From: CAZLBC01 sp964557575 | GTDB taxonomy: Bacteria > Planctomycetota > Phycisphaerae > SM23-33 | Length of the DNA: 13,557 nt | Assembly (NCBI GenBank): GCA_964557575.1 | Contig: CAZLBC010000116.1 | Location: forward strand, 1-13,557 | Direction: 5' to 3' | Part shown: piece after piece, positions 7,465-13,557 of the stretch | Layout: each line of letters opens with the position of its first letter | Position numbering within the stretch: the first letter of the stretch is position 1 | Notes under the pieces: generated by a model | What the model was told of the DNA's origin: nothing | What the model saw: the letters and a program-made list of their open reading frames with translations, nothing else | Database searches by the model: none | Made by a program: the position numbers and the translations under genes

Positions 7465-9425
7465 TATCTCTCCTTTGCGGATTTCGCGTCCTGCTTCTCC
7501 AGTTCGACTGAATCGTCGATGGCTTTGCGGAACTCCGTATCGAAATCGACTCCGCCCCGTTTCGGGGCTTTACCACGGACCTGATGCGGATATGGTCGCG
7601 GGATGAGCTTGCCACCCACCCAGTGGACCTTGTGGAACACGGGCGATTTGCCTTTCCATTTCGGTTGCTTGCCAGGGACCTTCGCTTTGATCGACGGCGT
7701 GAATGCCAGCTCCGTCAGTTCGTCCCAGTCCTTAAGTAACTGACCCTTCGCGTTCTTGAAATCACTCGGGCTTAGAACAATTGAATTGCGCCCTTTCTTC
7801 GGCAGGTCTACGAGCGCATAGAAGGTGTCCTTGCGGCGACCGGTGTACGACTGCCACGTGTTCACCTCGGCAACAACCGCTAGCTTGTTCCCCGCCTCAC
7901 CTGGCGAGAGTTCAACAGCGAGTTTACTGCCCTTCGGACCCATCCATGATGGGTCGAGGACCTTGCGGGTTGCGGCATACCAGTGATTCGAGTGCGACCA
8001 ACTCAACCGATACCAGTCGTGCCACCCCCGTGAGAAGTCATCAATCACACGATACTGCTTCTCCGTCGCTCTGACGCCGGCTGTCTTGAGCTGCTTGGGA
8101 TAGGTCATCCAGTACTTCGTCGAGACCGTCACTTCGTCAATTGGCCTGTGCCCTCGCGGCATCGCGATTGTTCGGCCTGTCTTGTAGGTCACATTCGCGA
8201 ATACAAACAACGGTTCGTTTGTGTCGAAGACCGGACACACAGCTTCATAATGATCCCCCACCTTCTTCGCCATGCCGTCGCGCCAGAACCGGATGCGTGG
8301 ATCGCGTGCGTAGCCATAGTAGACATCGACGCCCGCGAGCTTGTTCCTGGTCGACATGTCCGGCCAAACCTTGAACACAGGTCGGCCGTCCTTCGTCTTC
8401 AGGATCAGCTCTGTTTTCGAGGTCTTCGGGAACTGAAAACTGCCTTTGAGCTGTGCCTCCATCCAGAGCACGCGTGCGGCATCACAACTCGTGGTGAACC
8501 GGTGGTTCAGATGGGGCGCGAGAACCAGGCGCCGGTCTGTCGATTTCGGGAGATTCGACATGCCCCTGACCACAGACTCGGTCGGAGAGTTGAAGTCGTT
8601 CGTCGCGCCCAAAAACAATATCGGACACTTGATCAACGCCCAATAGTGCTGACAAGAGATTGTCTTCTTATAGTGCTCCAGGTTGTCGCGCATATAACGT
8701 TTGGAGTTGTTAAGTCCCCAGAGATCTTCGTACAGGTAGCCACTACCGCCGACCGACGGTGCGGCGGCTTTGATCCTTGGGTCGATAGCCACTATAACCG
8801 TGGAACGACCACCCATCGAGTGACCTTCAACCCCCAAACGGCTGCCATCGACTTCCGGCTGCTTCTGGAGGAAGGTCAGCGCCCGGCGTCCGGCCATGGC
8901 GATTAACATCCAGCTGCTGTTGAGAGGGTGAGCTTCCTTGTAGAGCGTGTTCGCGCCGGGATCGATTGTGTTGTGATGCTTCTGGTCCCTGTACCCGATG
9001 AAACCTGCGGCCAGACCATCCCAGGTTGTGTTTGGTGTATCCGGCTTCTCGAGGACCTTGCCGCCCCAGTTGATACTGATTGCAGCATAGCCCATCTTCA
9101 CCCAGTACTCGACCCGCGACTTGCTCGCCCGCTGGCCTCCGCCATGGATCTGCACGATGCCCGGTAGCGCCGTTCGCCCCTTCGGAGCGCCGTAGTACGC
9201 AGCGATCTTGGGTTCAGCGGTCTTGTTCGTCCCCTTCAACAGGCCCAGAGAGTATCGGATAAGCTTGAAGTGACCTTTGCCTTTGTCCCACTCGCTTACG
9301 ACCTCGACCTTCAACGGAGCTTTGGTCGCATCGTATCCTCGCCAGGTCTCTTCGGCGGTCTGCGGCACACCCGCCAAAGCCTGCAACAATCCTGAAACGA
9401 CGAATAGAAGAATTGCTTTGGGCAC
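7464..9425 (-). CDS. secreted acetylxylan-esterase-like alpha/beta hydrolase with C-terminal beta domains
   Basis: The protein has 653 aa. The start is taken at GTG 9425 because AAAGGAG lies eight bases upstream and a signal peptide follows directly (AILLFVVSGLLQALAG). The longer frame from 9482 would begin inside the 84-bp repeat. The hydrolase domain (about 25-330) shows the oxyanion motif HGGG (94-97), nucleophile S203 in GHSMGG, likely acid D277 in LGATNDFNSP and likely histidine H308 in APHLNHRF. This is the layout of acetylxylan esterase / dienelactone-hydrolase-like enzymes in PVC bacteria. Residues 335-450 form a first beta domain; residues 455-600 (IDDFSRGWHDWYRL onward) resemble a jelly-roll carbohydrate-binding module. 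It probably removes acetyl or other ester groups from an extracellular glycan. It is the first gene of an operon with the LamG lipoprotein. The repeat at 9449 sits in its leader region. Confidence 0.85.
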   Translation of the reverse strand: MPKAILLFVVSGLLQALAGVPQTAEETWRGYDATKAPLKVEVVSEWDKGKGHFKLIRYSLGLLKGTNKTAEPKIAAYYGAPKGRTALPGIVQIHGGGQRASKSRVEYWVKMGYAAISINWGGKVLEKPDTPNTTWDGLAAGFIGYRDQKHHNTIDPGANTLYKEAHPLNSSWMLIAMAGRRALTFLQKQPEVDGSRLGVEGHSMGGRSTVIVAIDPRIKAAAPSVGGSGYLYEDLWGLNNSKRYMRDNLEHYKKTISCQHYWALIKCPILFLGATNDFNSPTESVVRGMSNLPKSTDRRLVLAPHLNHRFTTSCDAARVLWMEAQLKGSFQFPKTSKTELILKTKDGRPVFKVWPDMSTRNKLAGVDVYYGYARDPRIRFWRDGMAKKVGDHYEAVCPVFDTNEPLFVFANVTYKTGRTIAMPRGHRPIDEVTVSTKYWMTYPKQLKTAGVRATEKQYRVIDDFSRGWHDWYRLSWSHSNHWYAATRKVLDPSWMGPKGSKLAVELSPGEAGNKLAVVAEVNTWQSYTGRRKDTFYALVDLPKKGRNSIVLSPSDFKNAKGQLLKDWDELTELAFTPSIKAKVPGKQPKWKGKSPVFHKVHWVGGKLIPRPYPHQVRGKAPKRGGVDFDTEFRKAIDDSVELEKQDAKSAKER

Positions 9426-9448
9426 GCTCGGATCTCCTTTCAAATTAC

Positions 9449-9532
9449 TGATAGGGAAATCAATCCTATCACCCGTCACCATGGTGATTTAAGTGTAACA
9501 TAAAATAGACTATGGGACGTTCCGGTCGCGGG
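9449..9532 (+). repeat. 84-bp direct repeat, copy 2 (solo IS-like left end)
   Basis: This is the partner of 2317-2400, same orientation and length. Here the internal dyads are perfect: TGATAGG, nine bases, CCTATCA (9449-9471), and the 12-bp palindrome TCACCATGGTGA (9476-9487). Both are damaged by substitutions in copy 1. No transposase follows, only a 13-codon stub. The copy ends 24 bases from the GTG of the minus-strand esterase operon, so that operon's promoter must lie in or beyond it. Confidence 0.8.
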
Positions 9533-9550
9533 ATGGTGGCCGTTTTGGCC

Positions 9551-9592
9551 ATGAAAATTTTCAAAATGCTGACCGGGAGAAGTCTGGAGTAA
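9551..9592 (+). other. 13-codon remnant reading frame after repeat copy 2
   Basis: ATG at 9551 opens MKIFKMLTGRSLE and stops at TAA 9590-9592. It stands in the same place after the repeat as the transposase start does after copy 1 (GCCATGAAAA is shared at both starts), but the sequence diverges at once. I take it as the stub of a lost or different passenger gene of the element. A real peptide is possible but unsupported; no good ribosome-binding site is seen. Confidence 0.3.
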
Positions 9593-9622
9593 CAAAACGT
9601 GTGACGGTTCAAGGAACGCAGC

Positions 9623-9904
9623 ATGCCACCAAACGATCCGAAGAAAATCAAAGGCGTGTTCGTCCCTGATAAAGGGAAATTTATTCCGTGCATGATATCA
9701 AACGAAAGTCCGAGCGTAAGCGTCAGCTTTGAATGGAAGGCCCGCATGAAAATCAGCGGCGATCTCGGTCCAGGCCAACAGTTCGGCACGCTCAAGCTAG
9801 ATGACGGAAGAAAGGGGCGTATTACCGTCACAAACCCCTCGGGAGCAAAAGAGGGAACATTACACATCGTCAGCAAACACGGCATGAAACAACCCGAAGA
9901 TTGA
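9623..9904 (+). CDS. small protein with LDDGR core, function unknown
   Basis: The protein has 93 aa. AAGGA seven bases before ATG 9623 supports the start. There is no signal peptide and no membrane segment. The protein alternates short polar and hydrophobic stretches, as expected for a small beta barrel (IKGVFVPDKGKFIPCMI, VSVSFEWKARMKI), and its C-terminal half carries FGTLKLDDGRKGRITVTNPSG. The same pattern (W, eight to fifteen residues, DL, then L-LDDGR-G-VT) recurs in the convergent gene ending at 10063, so the two belong to one family. I cannot assign a role. It is transcribed away from repeat copy 2, inside the space where a transposase would be expected, and its composition is more A+T-rich than the glycosidase genes. 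Whether it was carried in by the element is open. Confidence 0.7.
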   Translation: MPPNDPKKIKGVFVPDKGKFIPCMISNESPSVSVSFEWKARMKISGDLGPGQQFGTLKLDDGRKGRITVTNPSGAKEGTLHIVSKHGMKQPED

Positions 9905-10062
9905 TAAAACCGTGATCCAAGCAATACACATCTTCGCCGTTCTACTTACCGGGGCCACCCCCTCCCCCACCGATCAGGAGGTCGGAGGCGATCAAGCAGG
10001 GGCTGCGGCCGTGTAAGAGGTGTGGGGTGGGTAGGAATTTGAAAGGCAACTATACGACCGCC

Positions 10063-10518
10063 TTATTCAAGCGGGCCGGTGCCTTGGAAATCAACATTTA
10101 TTTCCGAAAAATCAGCGCCGGTGTTAATCCTTGTCACGAAAAGCTCACCTGAACGGCCATCATCAAGGACAATCCGTAAATTACCAGACATCAAATCGCA
10201 GGGGGAGGGTTGGTCCAAAGCAAAGTGGCCATCCCAGCTTTTCAAAACTCCATCATCGTGTACGTCCACCCATACATCCAAGTCCTCAAGAATGACCTCC
10301 TCATCTTTCAAGATATTCGCCTTGAACAGATCCACTCTTTTCCTTTCACTGATTTCTACACCAAGCCCCAGCCCGCCATCCCCGCAACGCGGCAGGTGGA
10401 CCAGGCCCACCGGCCGGCCGAGCGATTCCAGGATGGCCTCGGCCTGTCGGGCCTGGTCCTCCGCGCCCAGGGTCAGGGCGAAGAGGATGAGGATGAGGGG
10501 GGAGTGTAGCGTTCGCAT
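10063..10518 (-). CDS. LDDGR-core small protein fused in frame to a secreted methyltransferase-like N-terminus
   Basis: The open frame from ATG 10518 gives 151 aa (an AAAGG lies nine bases upstream). Residues 1-20 are a signal peptide (LHSPLILILFALTLG). Residues 21-53 (EAILESLGRPVGLVHLPRCGDGGLGLG) match the beginning of planctomycete-type SAM-methyltransferase/PQQ-propeller proteins. Residues 62-151 are instead a homologue of the 93-aa protein: LDVWVDVHDD, SWDGHFALD, LRIVLDDGRSGELFVTRINTG, ending FQGTGPLE. An independent start for that second part is available: GTG 10335, preceded by AAAGGAAA, gives 90 aa, close to its neighbour's 93. So either this is a true exported fusion, or (my preference) a self-standing 90-aa gene abutting, by chance in frame, the 5' remnant of another gene. 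It converges on the 93-aa gene with 158 bp between stops. Confidence 0.6.
   Translation of the reverse strand: MRTLHSPLILILFALTLGAEDQARQAEAILESLGRPVGLVHLPRCGDGGLGLGVEISERKRVDLFKANILKDEEVILEDLDVWVDVHDDGVLKSWDGHFALDQPSPCDLMSGNLRIVLDDGRSGELFVTRINTGADFSEINVDFQGTGPLE
10360..10518 (-). pseudogene. 5' remnant of a secreted SAM-methyltransferase / PQQ-type gene
   Basis: These 53 codons carry a signal peptide and the first strand of a Rossmann-like methyltransferase, with glycine-rich loop LVHLPRCGDGGLGLG. They then give way within one codon to sequence of a different family. In the proteins I recall, this segment is followed by several hundred more residues (methyltransferase and then propeller), none of which is present. 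The family assignment is from memory of the motif. Confidence 0.4.
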
Positions 10519-10814
10519 GATGAAGGGCCTTTCGAGCCGCTTGCCGGCTCTGTGATCGGTGCTGATGACCATCGCTAGCAGCGCCATTTGCTTGAACACA
10601 GGGTAGGGAATCCCTTCATATTATAGTCTGGGCCCATAGGAAGCCATAGCTGAATGCGAAGCCAGCATATCCAGATCGGCAGTGAAACCACTCCCCCGCT
10701 GGCAAATGCGGGCCACACGCGGCGGAGGCATGGTCTGTAATCGATGCCGAATCAGATAGATGGACCTGACATTTGGATATGGTCGAACCCTTGCGGAGTC
10801 GGTATACTGGCACC
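10519..10814. other. intergenic region between divergent genes
   Basis: No coding frame is convincing here. A 6-bp perfect stem (GAGCCG 10534-10539, CGGCTC 10545-10550) lies just upstream of the minus-strand start at 10518 and could form a leader hairpin. AGGGAATCCCT at 10604-10614 is a short dyad. I see no second copy of the 84-bp repeat and no AANCGNTT operator. Confidence 0.5.
10803..10808 (+). promoter_or_regulatory. possible -10 element for a leaderless transcript of the GH gene
   Basis: TATACT (one mismatch to TATAAT) ends six bases before ATG 10815, which would put the transcription start at or next to the start codon. No good Shine-Dalgarno lies directly before the ATG (nearest GGAG is about 15 bases away), which agrees with leaderless initiation. 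No convincing -35 is seen, so this is tentative. Confidence 0.3.
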
Positions 10815-12974
10815 ATGAAACATCTTCTCTTGACCTGCTGTCTGCTCGCGCCGCTGTCCGCGGCCGAGACCTGGACCTTCCCCAACCCCGGCACCGGCGA
10901 GCCGCTGCTGGATCTGCGCAGCGAGCTCAACGTGGCCGACGCGAGCGAGCGTGGCTGGCTGCAGCTCTCCGATGACGGCAACGATATCGTCGATGCCGAG
11001 GGCCGGCGCGTGCGTTTCTGGTCGGTGTCGACCGGCCTCGACAACAAGCAACTCGAGGCACAGTCGGCCTGGCTCGCCTCGCTGGGCATCAACCTGGTAC
11101 GTATCGCCGGCCACACCATCAACCCGCGCGGCAAGCGCTCCGCCATCGACGAGGTGCGTGAGGAGGCGATCGAGGGCGTCTGGCGCATGGTCGCCGCCCA
11201 TAAACGCAACGGTATCGCCTGCATGCTCACGCCCTACTGGGTGGCCAAGGGCTCCGATGTCACGAACTGGGGCATCGAGGGCTACACCGGCAAGAAGGGC
11301 ATCTGGGGGAAACTCTTCTTCGACGAGCGCCTGCAGGCGGCCTACCGCGGCTGGATGAAACAACAGCTGCTCGCTGTCAACCCGCACACCGGCATCCCCC
11401 TGGCCGAAGACCCGGCCCTGGCCGTGATTCTGCTGCAGAACGAGGACAGCCTGCTCTTCTGGACCGCCGCCAGGTTCCCCGAACCGGCCCAGCGCCACAT
11501 CGAGACGCTCTTCCACGACTGGTGCGTTGAGCGCTACGGCTCGGCCACCGCGGCGCTTGAGGCATGGTCGGGCGCGGCCGTCAAGAGCGATGCGCTGGCA
11601 GAGGGCCGACTCGGCTTCTACCACATCTATGACGCCACCCAGCCGCAGCGCGGCGGCAAGGCCCTGCGCGTCGCCGATCAGGTACGCTTCCTGGCCGAGA
11701 CCATGCGCGCCTTCAACGAGGCCACCACCCGCTGGCTGCGCGAGGAGATCGGCTACCGCGGCCTGATCATCGCCGAGAACTGGAAGACCGCCGACCAGGA
11801 GCGTCTGCTCGATGGCGAGCGTTGGAGCTATGCCGCATGCGATATCATCGCCAAGAACCACTACTTCGGGCCCATTCATCATGGCAAACGCGCGGGCTAT
11901 ATGATCGAGAAGGGCGACCATCTCCAGCACCGTACCGTGCTCCACAACCCCACCCGACTGCCCGCGCATATGAAACAGCTGCGCGGCCATCCACACATGG
12001 TCACCGAGGCGAGCTGGGTGAATCCGAACCGCTTCCAGAGTGAGGGCTCGGTTTTGACCGCCGCCTTCATGTGCCTGAGCGGCCTCGACGGCTACAATTG
12101 GTTCGTCGCCGGTGCCCCCTGGAAGAGCCTCGGCGGCCATCGCAAGTGGAACAAGTGGACCATTTCGCAGCCCATGCTCGCCGGCCAATTGCCGGCCGGC
12201 GCCCTCATCCTGCGCAAGGGCCTGCTGCGTCAGGCCGAGCCGGTGGTGGTCGAGCACCGACTGCTCGCCGATGCGCTCGGCGTGCAGCCCGCCGCCATCA
12301 CCGAGGGCGAGAGCTTCGATCCCAACCGCGATGAGGGCGCCACCGACCAGGCGGCCGGCGGCGACATCGATCCCCTCGCCTTCGCCCAGGGTCCGGTGGA
12401 GCTGGTGCTGCACGAGGAGGAGGCACCGAGCAACGTGGTCCGCACTGCGGCGCGCGAGGACGGTCGGGTGCGCAGTGCCACGGGAGAGATCGACTGGCAC
12501 TACCAACAGGGCGTGGTGCGGATCGACGCCCCGCAGGCCCAGGCGGCCATTGGTTTCCTCGCGACCGCCGGTTCGCAGGACTTGTCGACCGTCACCATCG
12601 ACTGCCACAACGACTACGCGAGTATCGTCCTGGTTGCCCTCGACGACCGCCCGCTCGCTGAGAGTCGGCGCGTGCTGCTGCAGATCGGCACCGAGGCCCG
12701 CCCCACCGGTTGGCAGACTCAGCCGGCCCGCTTCACACCGAAGAAAGCGAAGCAGAAGATCGACGGCGAGCGCATCGTCTCCGTCGGCGGCCCACCCTGG
12801 CAGGTGGTACCGAGCGCAGGCCGTATCACCATCGCCAACCCGCACCTCCGTCGCGCCCGCCTGCTGGGCAGCGACTTCCGCCTGCTGCGCGAACTCCCCG
12901 GCAGTCAAGACGGCGGCTTCGCCATGGACCTCCCCGGTGACGGTCTGCACGTGCTCATCGACGCCGGAGAGTAA
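10815..12974 (+). CDS. secreted clan GH-A glycoside hydrolase (GH5/GH42-like)
   Basis: The protein has 719 aa from ATG 10815; an in-frame ATG at 10773 would place 14 non-hydrophobic residues before the obvious signal peptide (residues 1-17, HLLLTCCLLAPLSAA). After a short N-terminal beta segment (IVDAEGRRVRFWSVS) comes a (beta/alpha)8 barrel of about 75-460: LASLGINLVRIAGH (strand 2), GIACMLTPYW (strand 3), LAVILLQNED with probable acid/base E210, GLIIAENW, CDIIAKNHYF, and HMVTEASWVNP with probable nucleophile E398, then DGYNWFVAG. The N-E pairing and spacing fit retaining GH-A enzymes; the exact GH family and substrate cannot be told by eye. Residues 470-719 form beta-sandwich accessory domains ending in a short glycan-hydrolase-like C-terminal domain. 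The gene is G+C-rich and intact, with no close operon partner. Confidence 0.8.
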   Translation: MKHLLLTCCLLAPLSAAETWTFPNPGTGEPLLDLRSELNVADASERGWLQLSDDGNDIVDAEGRRVRFWSVSTGLDNKQLEAQSAWLASLGINLVRIAGHTINPRGKRSAIDEVREEAIEGVWRMVAAHKRNGIACMLTPYWVAKGSDVTNWGIEGYTGKKGIWGKLFFDERLQAAYRGWMKQQLLAVNPHTGIPLAEDPALAVILLQNEDSLLFWTAARFPEPAQRHIETLFHDWCVERYGSATAALEAWSGAAVKSDALAEGRLGFYHIYDATQPQRGGKALRVADQVRFLAETMRAFNEATTRWLREEIGYRGLIIAENWKTADQERLLDGERWSYAACDIIAKNHYFGPIHHGKRAGYMIEKGDHLQHRTVLHNPTRLPAHMKQLRGHPHMVTEASWVNPNRFQSEGSVLTAAFMCLSGLDGYNWFVAGAPWKSLGGHRKWNKWTISQPMLAGQLPAGALILRKGLLRQAEPVVVEHRLLADALGVQPAAITEGESFDPNRDEGATDQAAGGDIDPLAFAQGPVELVLHEEEAPSNVVRTAAREDGRVRSATGEIDWHYQQGVVRIDAPQAQAAIGFLATAGSQDLSTVTIDCHNDYASIVLVALDDRPLAESRRVLLQIGTEARPTGWQTQPARFTPKKAKQKIDGERIVSVGGPPWQVVPSAGRITIANPHLRRARLLGSDFRLLRELPGSQDGGFAMDLPGDGLHVLIDAGE

Positions 12975-13104
12975 TGCCGGCCGTCAGCGCGCAAAAGAGC
13001 AGCGGATTCGTCTATTACTCGATCTTTGTTGGTCGCGTCATCCTTGTTCTCTTCACCGCTCATGGTTGTTGCTCTAACCCCTGCATGTTCGTACCTGATA
13101 GGAG

Positions 13105-13200
13105 GAGCCGTATGCGGGAAATCCGCTCGTACGGATCTGTGCCGGGAGGCGACATCCTTTGGCACGGTGCCAAAGGATGTCGCGCCTACGGCGACTCTAC
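13105..13200 (+). ncRNA. 3' end of a group II intron (domains V and VI), remnant
   Basis: 13105-13138 is a 34-base domain-V-like hairpin: GAGCCGTATGCGG, a GAAA-type loop, CCGC, a bulge, then CGTACGGATCT. It carries the AGC at its 5' side, as the group II catalytic triad requires. Directly after a short linker, 13149-13165 and 13167-13183 form a perfect 17-bp inverted repeat with a one-base centre, the right position for domain VI. The segment ends GACTCTAC at 13200, a usual 3' splice boundary (terminal AY). The base opposite the triad G is A where U is more usual. No reverse transcriptase/maturase frame or domain I lies upstream: 12975-13104 holds nothing I can assign, and the GH gene starts 5' of it. 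It is therefore a truncated, non-splicing relic. Confidence 0.65.
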
Positions 13201-13261
13201 GAATTCGCAGTTATATCCACTTCTTTCCGAGAGCGATGTCAAGTCGGCCACATTGCGCCGT

Positions 13262-13557
13262 TCAGGGCGCTGACGCTTCTCCCTCGAGCGCCTTGATCCG
13301 TCTCTCGAATTCCTTGTCGGCTTCGTGGATGACCTCGATGGGATAGTTGTTGTCGCGCAACTCGTCGAGACGGTTGGGATCGCGGAAAATATCGAGGTAA
13401 ATATCCCAGGCCTGAATGAGTTTTTTCAGGTCGTTGCGATGCTTGTGCTGGTAGGCGGCGAAGGCCGGGGAATCCCGCCTGGCAGCTTTGCGGATGCCGC
13501 GGGCGTTGTAGTGTTCGAGGGCGGCTTTGACTTGATCTTCAGGGAGGTTCTCAAAAA
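13262..13557 (-). CDS. unrecognised protein, C-terminal 97 residues (runs off the right edge)
   Basis: The minus strand is open from the edge to TGA at 13262-13264. The visible part is highly charged and probably all alpha-helical: LPEDQVKAALEHYNARGIRK, RNDLKKLIQAWDIYLDIF, then LDELRDNNYPIEVIHEADKE and FERRIKALEGEASAP. No signal peptide, membrane segment or catalytic motif is visible in this part. I do not recognise the family. A small GC dyad (GCGCC/GGCGC, 13255-13270) overlaps its stop codon but has no T-run, so it is not called a terminator. The gene converges on the group II intron remnant and the GH gene. Confidence 0.65.
   Translation of the reverse strand, partial: FENLPEDQVKAALEHYNARGIRKAARRDSPAFAAYQHKHRNDLKKLIQAWDIYLDIFRDPNRLDELRDNNYPIEVIHEADKEFERRIKALEGEASAP

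Noticed and set aside
8148..8906. 252-codon plus-strand frame inside the esterase gene
   Set aside because: Antisense of the hydrolase region that contains the catalytic motifs; no supporting start signal.
2317..9532. Repeats considered as CRISPR units or a phage att pair
   Set aside because: There are only two copies 7 kb apart, they are 84 bp long and imperfect, one is directly attached to a transposase gene, and no integrase of the tyrosine or serine type and no tRNA is present.
9469..9924. 151-codon minus-strand frame over the 93-aa gene and repeat copy 2
   Set aside because: The plus-strand gene has a good Shine-Dalgarno and a relative at 10063-10335; the minus frame shares nothing with the corresponding strand of repeat copy 1.
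9912..10013. 33-codon GTG frame with a hydrophobic start downstream of the 93-aa gene
   Set aside because: No ribosome-binding site and no relative in the window; the hydrophobic stretch is short and the tail is low complexity.
10752..12950. 732-codon open frame on the minus strand opposite the GH gene
   Set aside because: It is an antisense shadow in very G+C-rich DNA. The plus-strand frame has the signal peptide, TIM-barrel motifs and catalytic glutamates, while the minus frame is low-complexity G/A/V/L/R protein with no recognisable domain.
13149..13183. Strong 17-bp hairpin considered as a Rho-independent terminator for the GH gene
   Set aside because: No T-run follows, it lies 175 bases past the stop codon, and a domain-V hairpin directly precedes it, which makes group II domain VI the better reading.
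12974..13346. Plus-strand frames of about 100 codons across the intron remnant
   Set aside because: They read through structured RNA (domains V and VI) and into the antisense of the right-edge gene; no protein-like conservation is apparent.

Overview
The window looks like a chromosomal accessory region from a free-living bacterium of the Planctomycetota / Lentisphaerota / Kiritimatiellota (PVC) type. The support is a PQQ-like beta-propeller protein with the FRGPxGDG opening typical of that group, several large secreted carbohydrate-active proteins with signal peptides, a LamG lipoprotein and an integrase-core transposase of a type common there. This placement rests on protein style; no rRNA or tRNA is present. 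Base composition is a mosaic: the two outer glycosidase-like genes (554-2308 and 10815-12974) are visibly very G+C-rich, whereas about 2310-4400 and 9500-10350 are much more A+T-rich.

Layout. 1-372 (minus) is the start of a PQQ-propeller protein. It is divergent from 554-2308 (plus), an unclassified secreted TIM-barrel-like protein with a good sigma70-type promoter; a LacI-family operator-like dyad lies between them. At 2317-2400 begins the first copy of an 84-bp direct repeat, followed by a truncated transposase that has lost its catalytic glutamate. Next come two opposite-strand gene remnants fused to each other: an esterase cut off just after its nucleophile elbow, and an orphan internal piece of another protein. 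An intact minus-strand pair follows, an alpha/beta-hydrolase (acetylxylan-esterase-like, start 9425) and a 1019-aa LamG lipoprotein, coupled through a TAATG stop/start overlap. The second repeat copy (9449-9532) sits immediately upstream of that operon.

To the right, two small convergent genes (9623-9904 plus; 10063-10335 minus) encode about 90-aa proteins sharing an LDDGR-G-VT core. The minus one is fused in frame to the beginning of a secreted methyltransferase-like protein. Then come a 719-aa secreted GH-A-type glycoside hydrolase (10815-12974), a 3' remnant of a group II intron (domains V and VI, ending about 13200), and the C-terminal 97 residues of an unrecognised protein (13262-13557, minus).

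Taken together, the intact genes suggest breakdown of complex, probably acetylated, polysaccharides at the cell surface: the esterase would deacylate, the LamG lipoprotein would bind or process glycans, and the GH-A proteins would cleave backbones. The region has been reshaped repeatedly by an insertion sequence and an intron. The repeat-bounded 7.1-kb block carrying the esterase/LamG operon is the best candidate for a mobilised module. The small LDDGR protein pair is the least explained protein-level signal.
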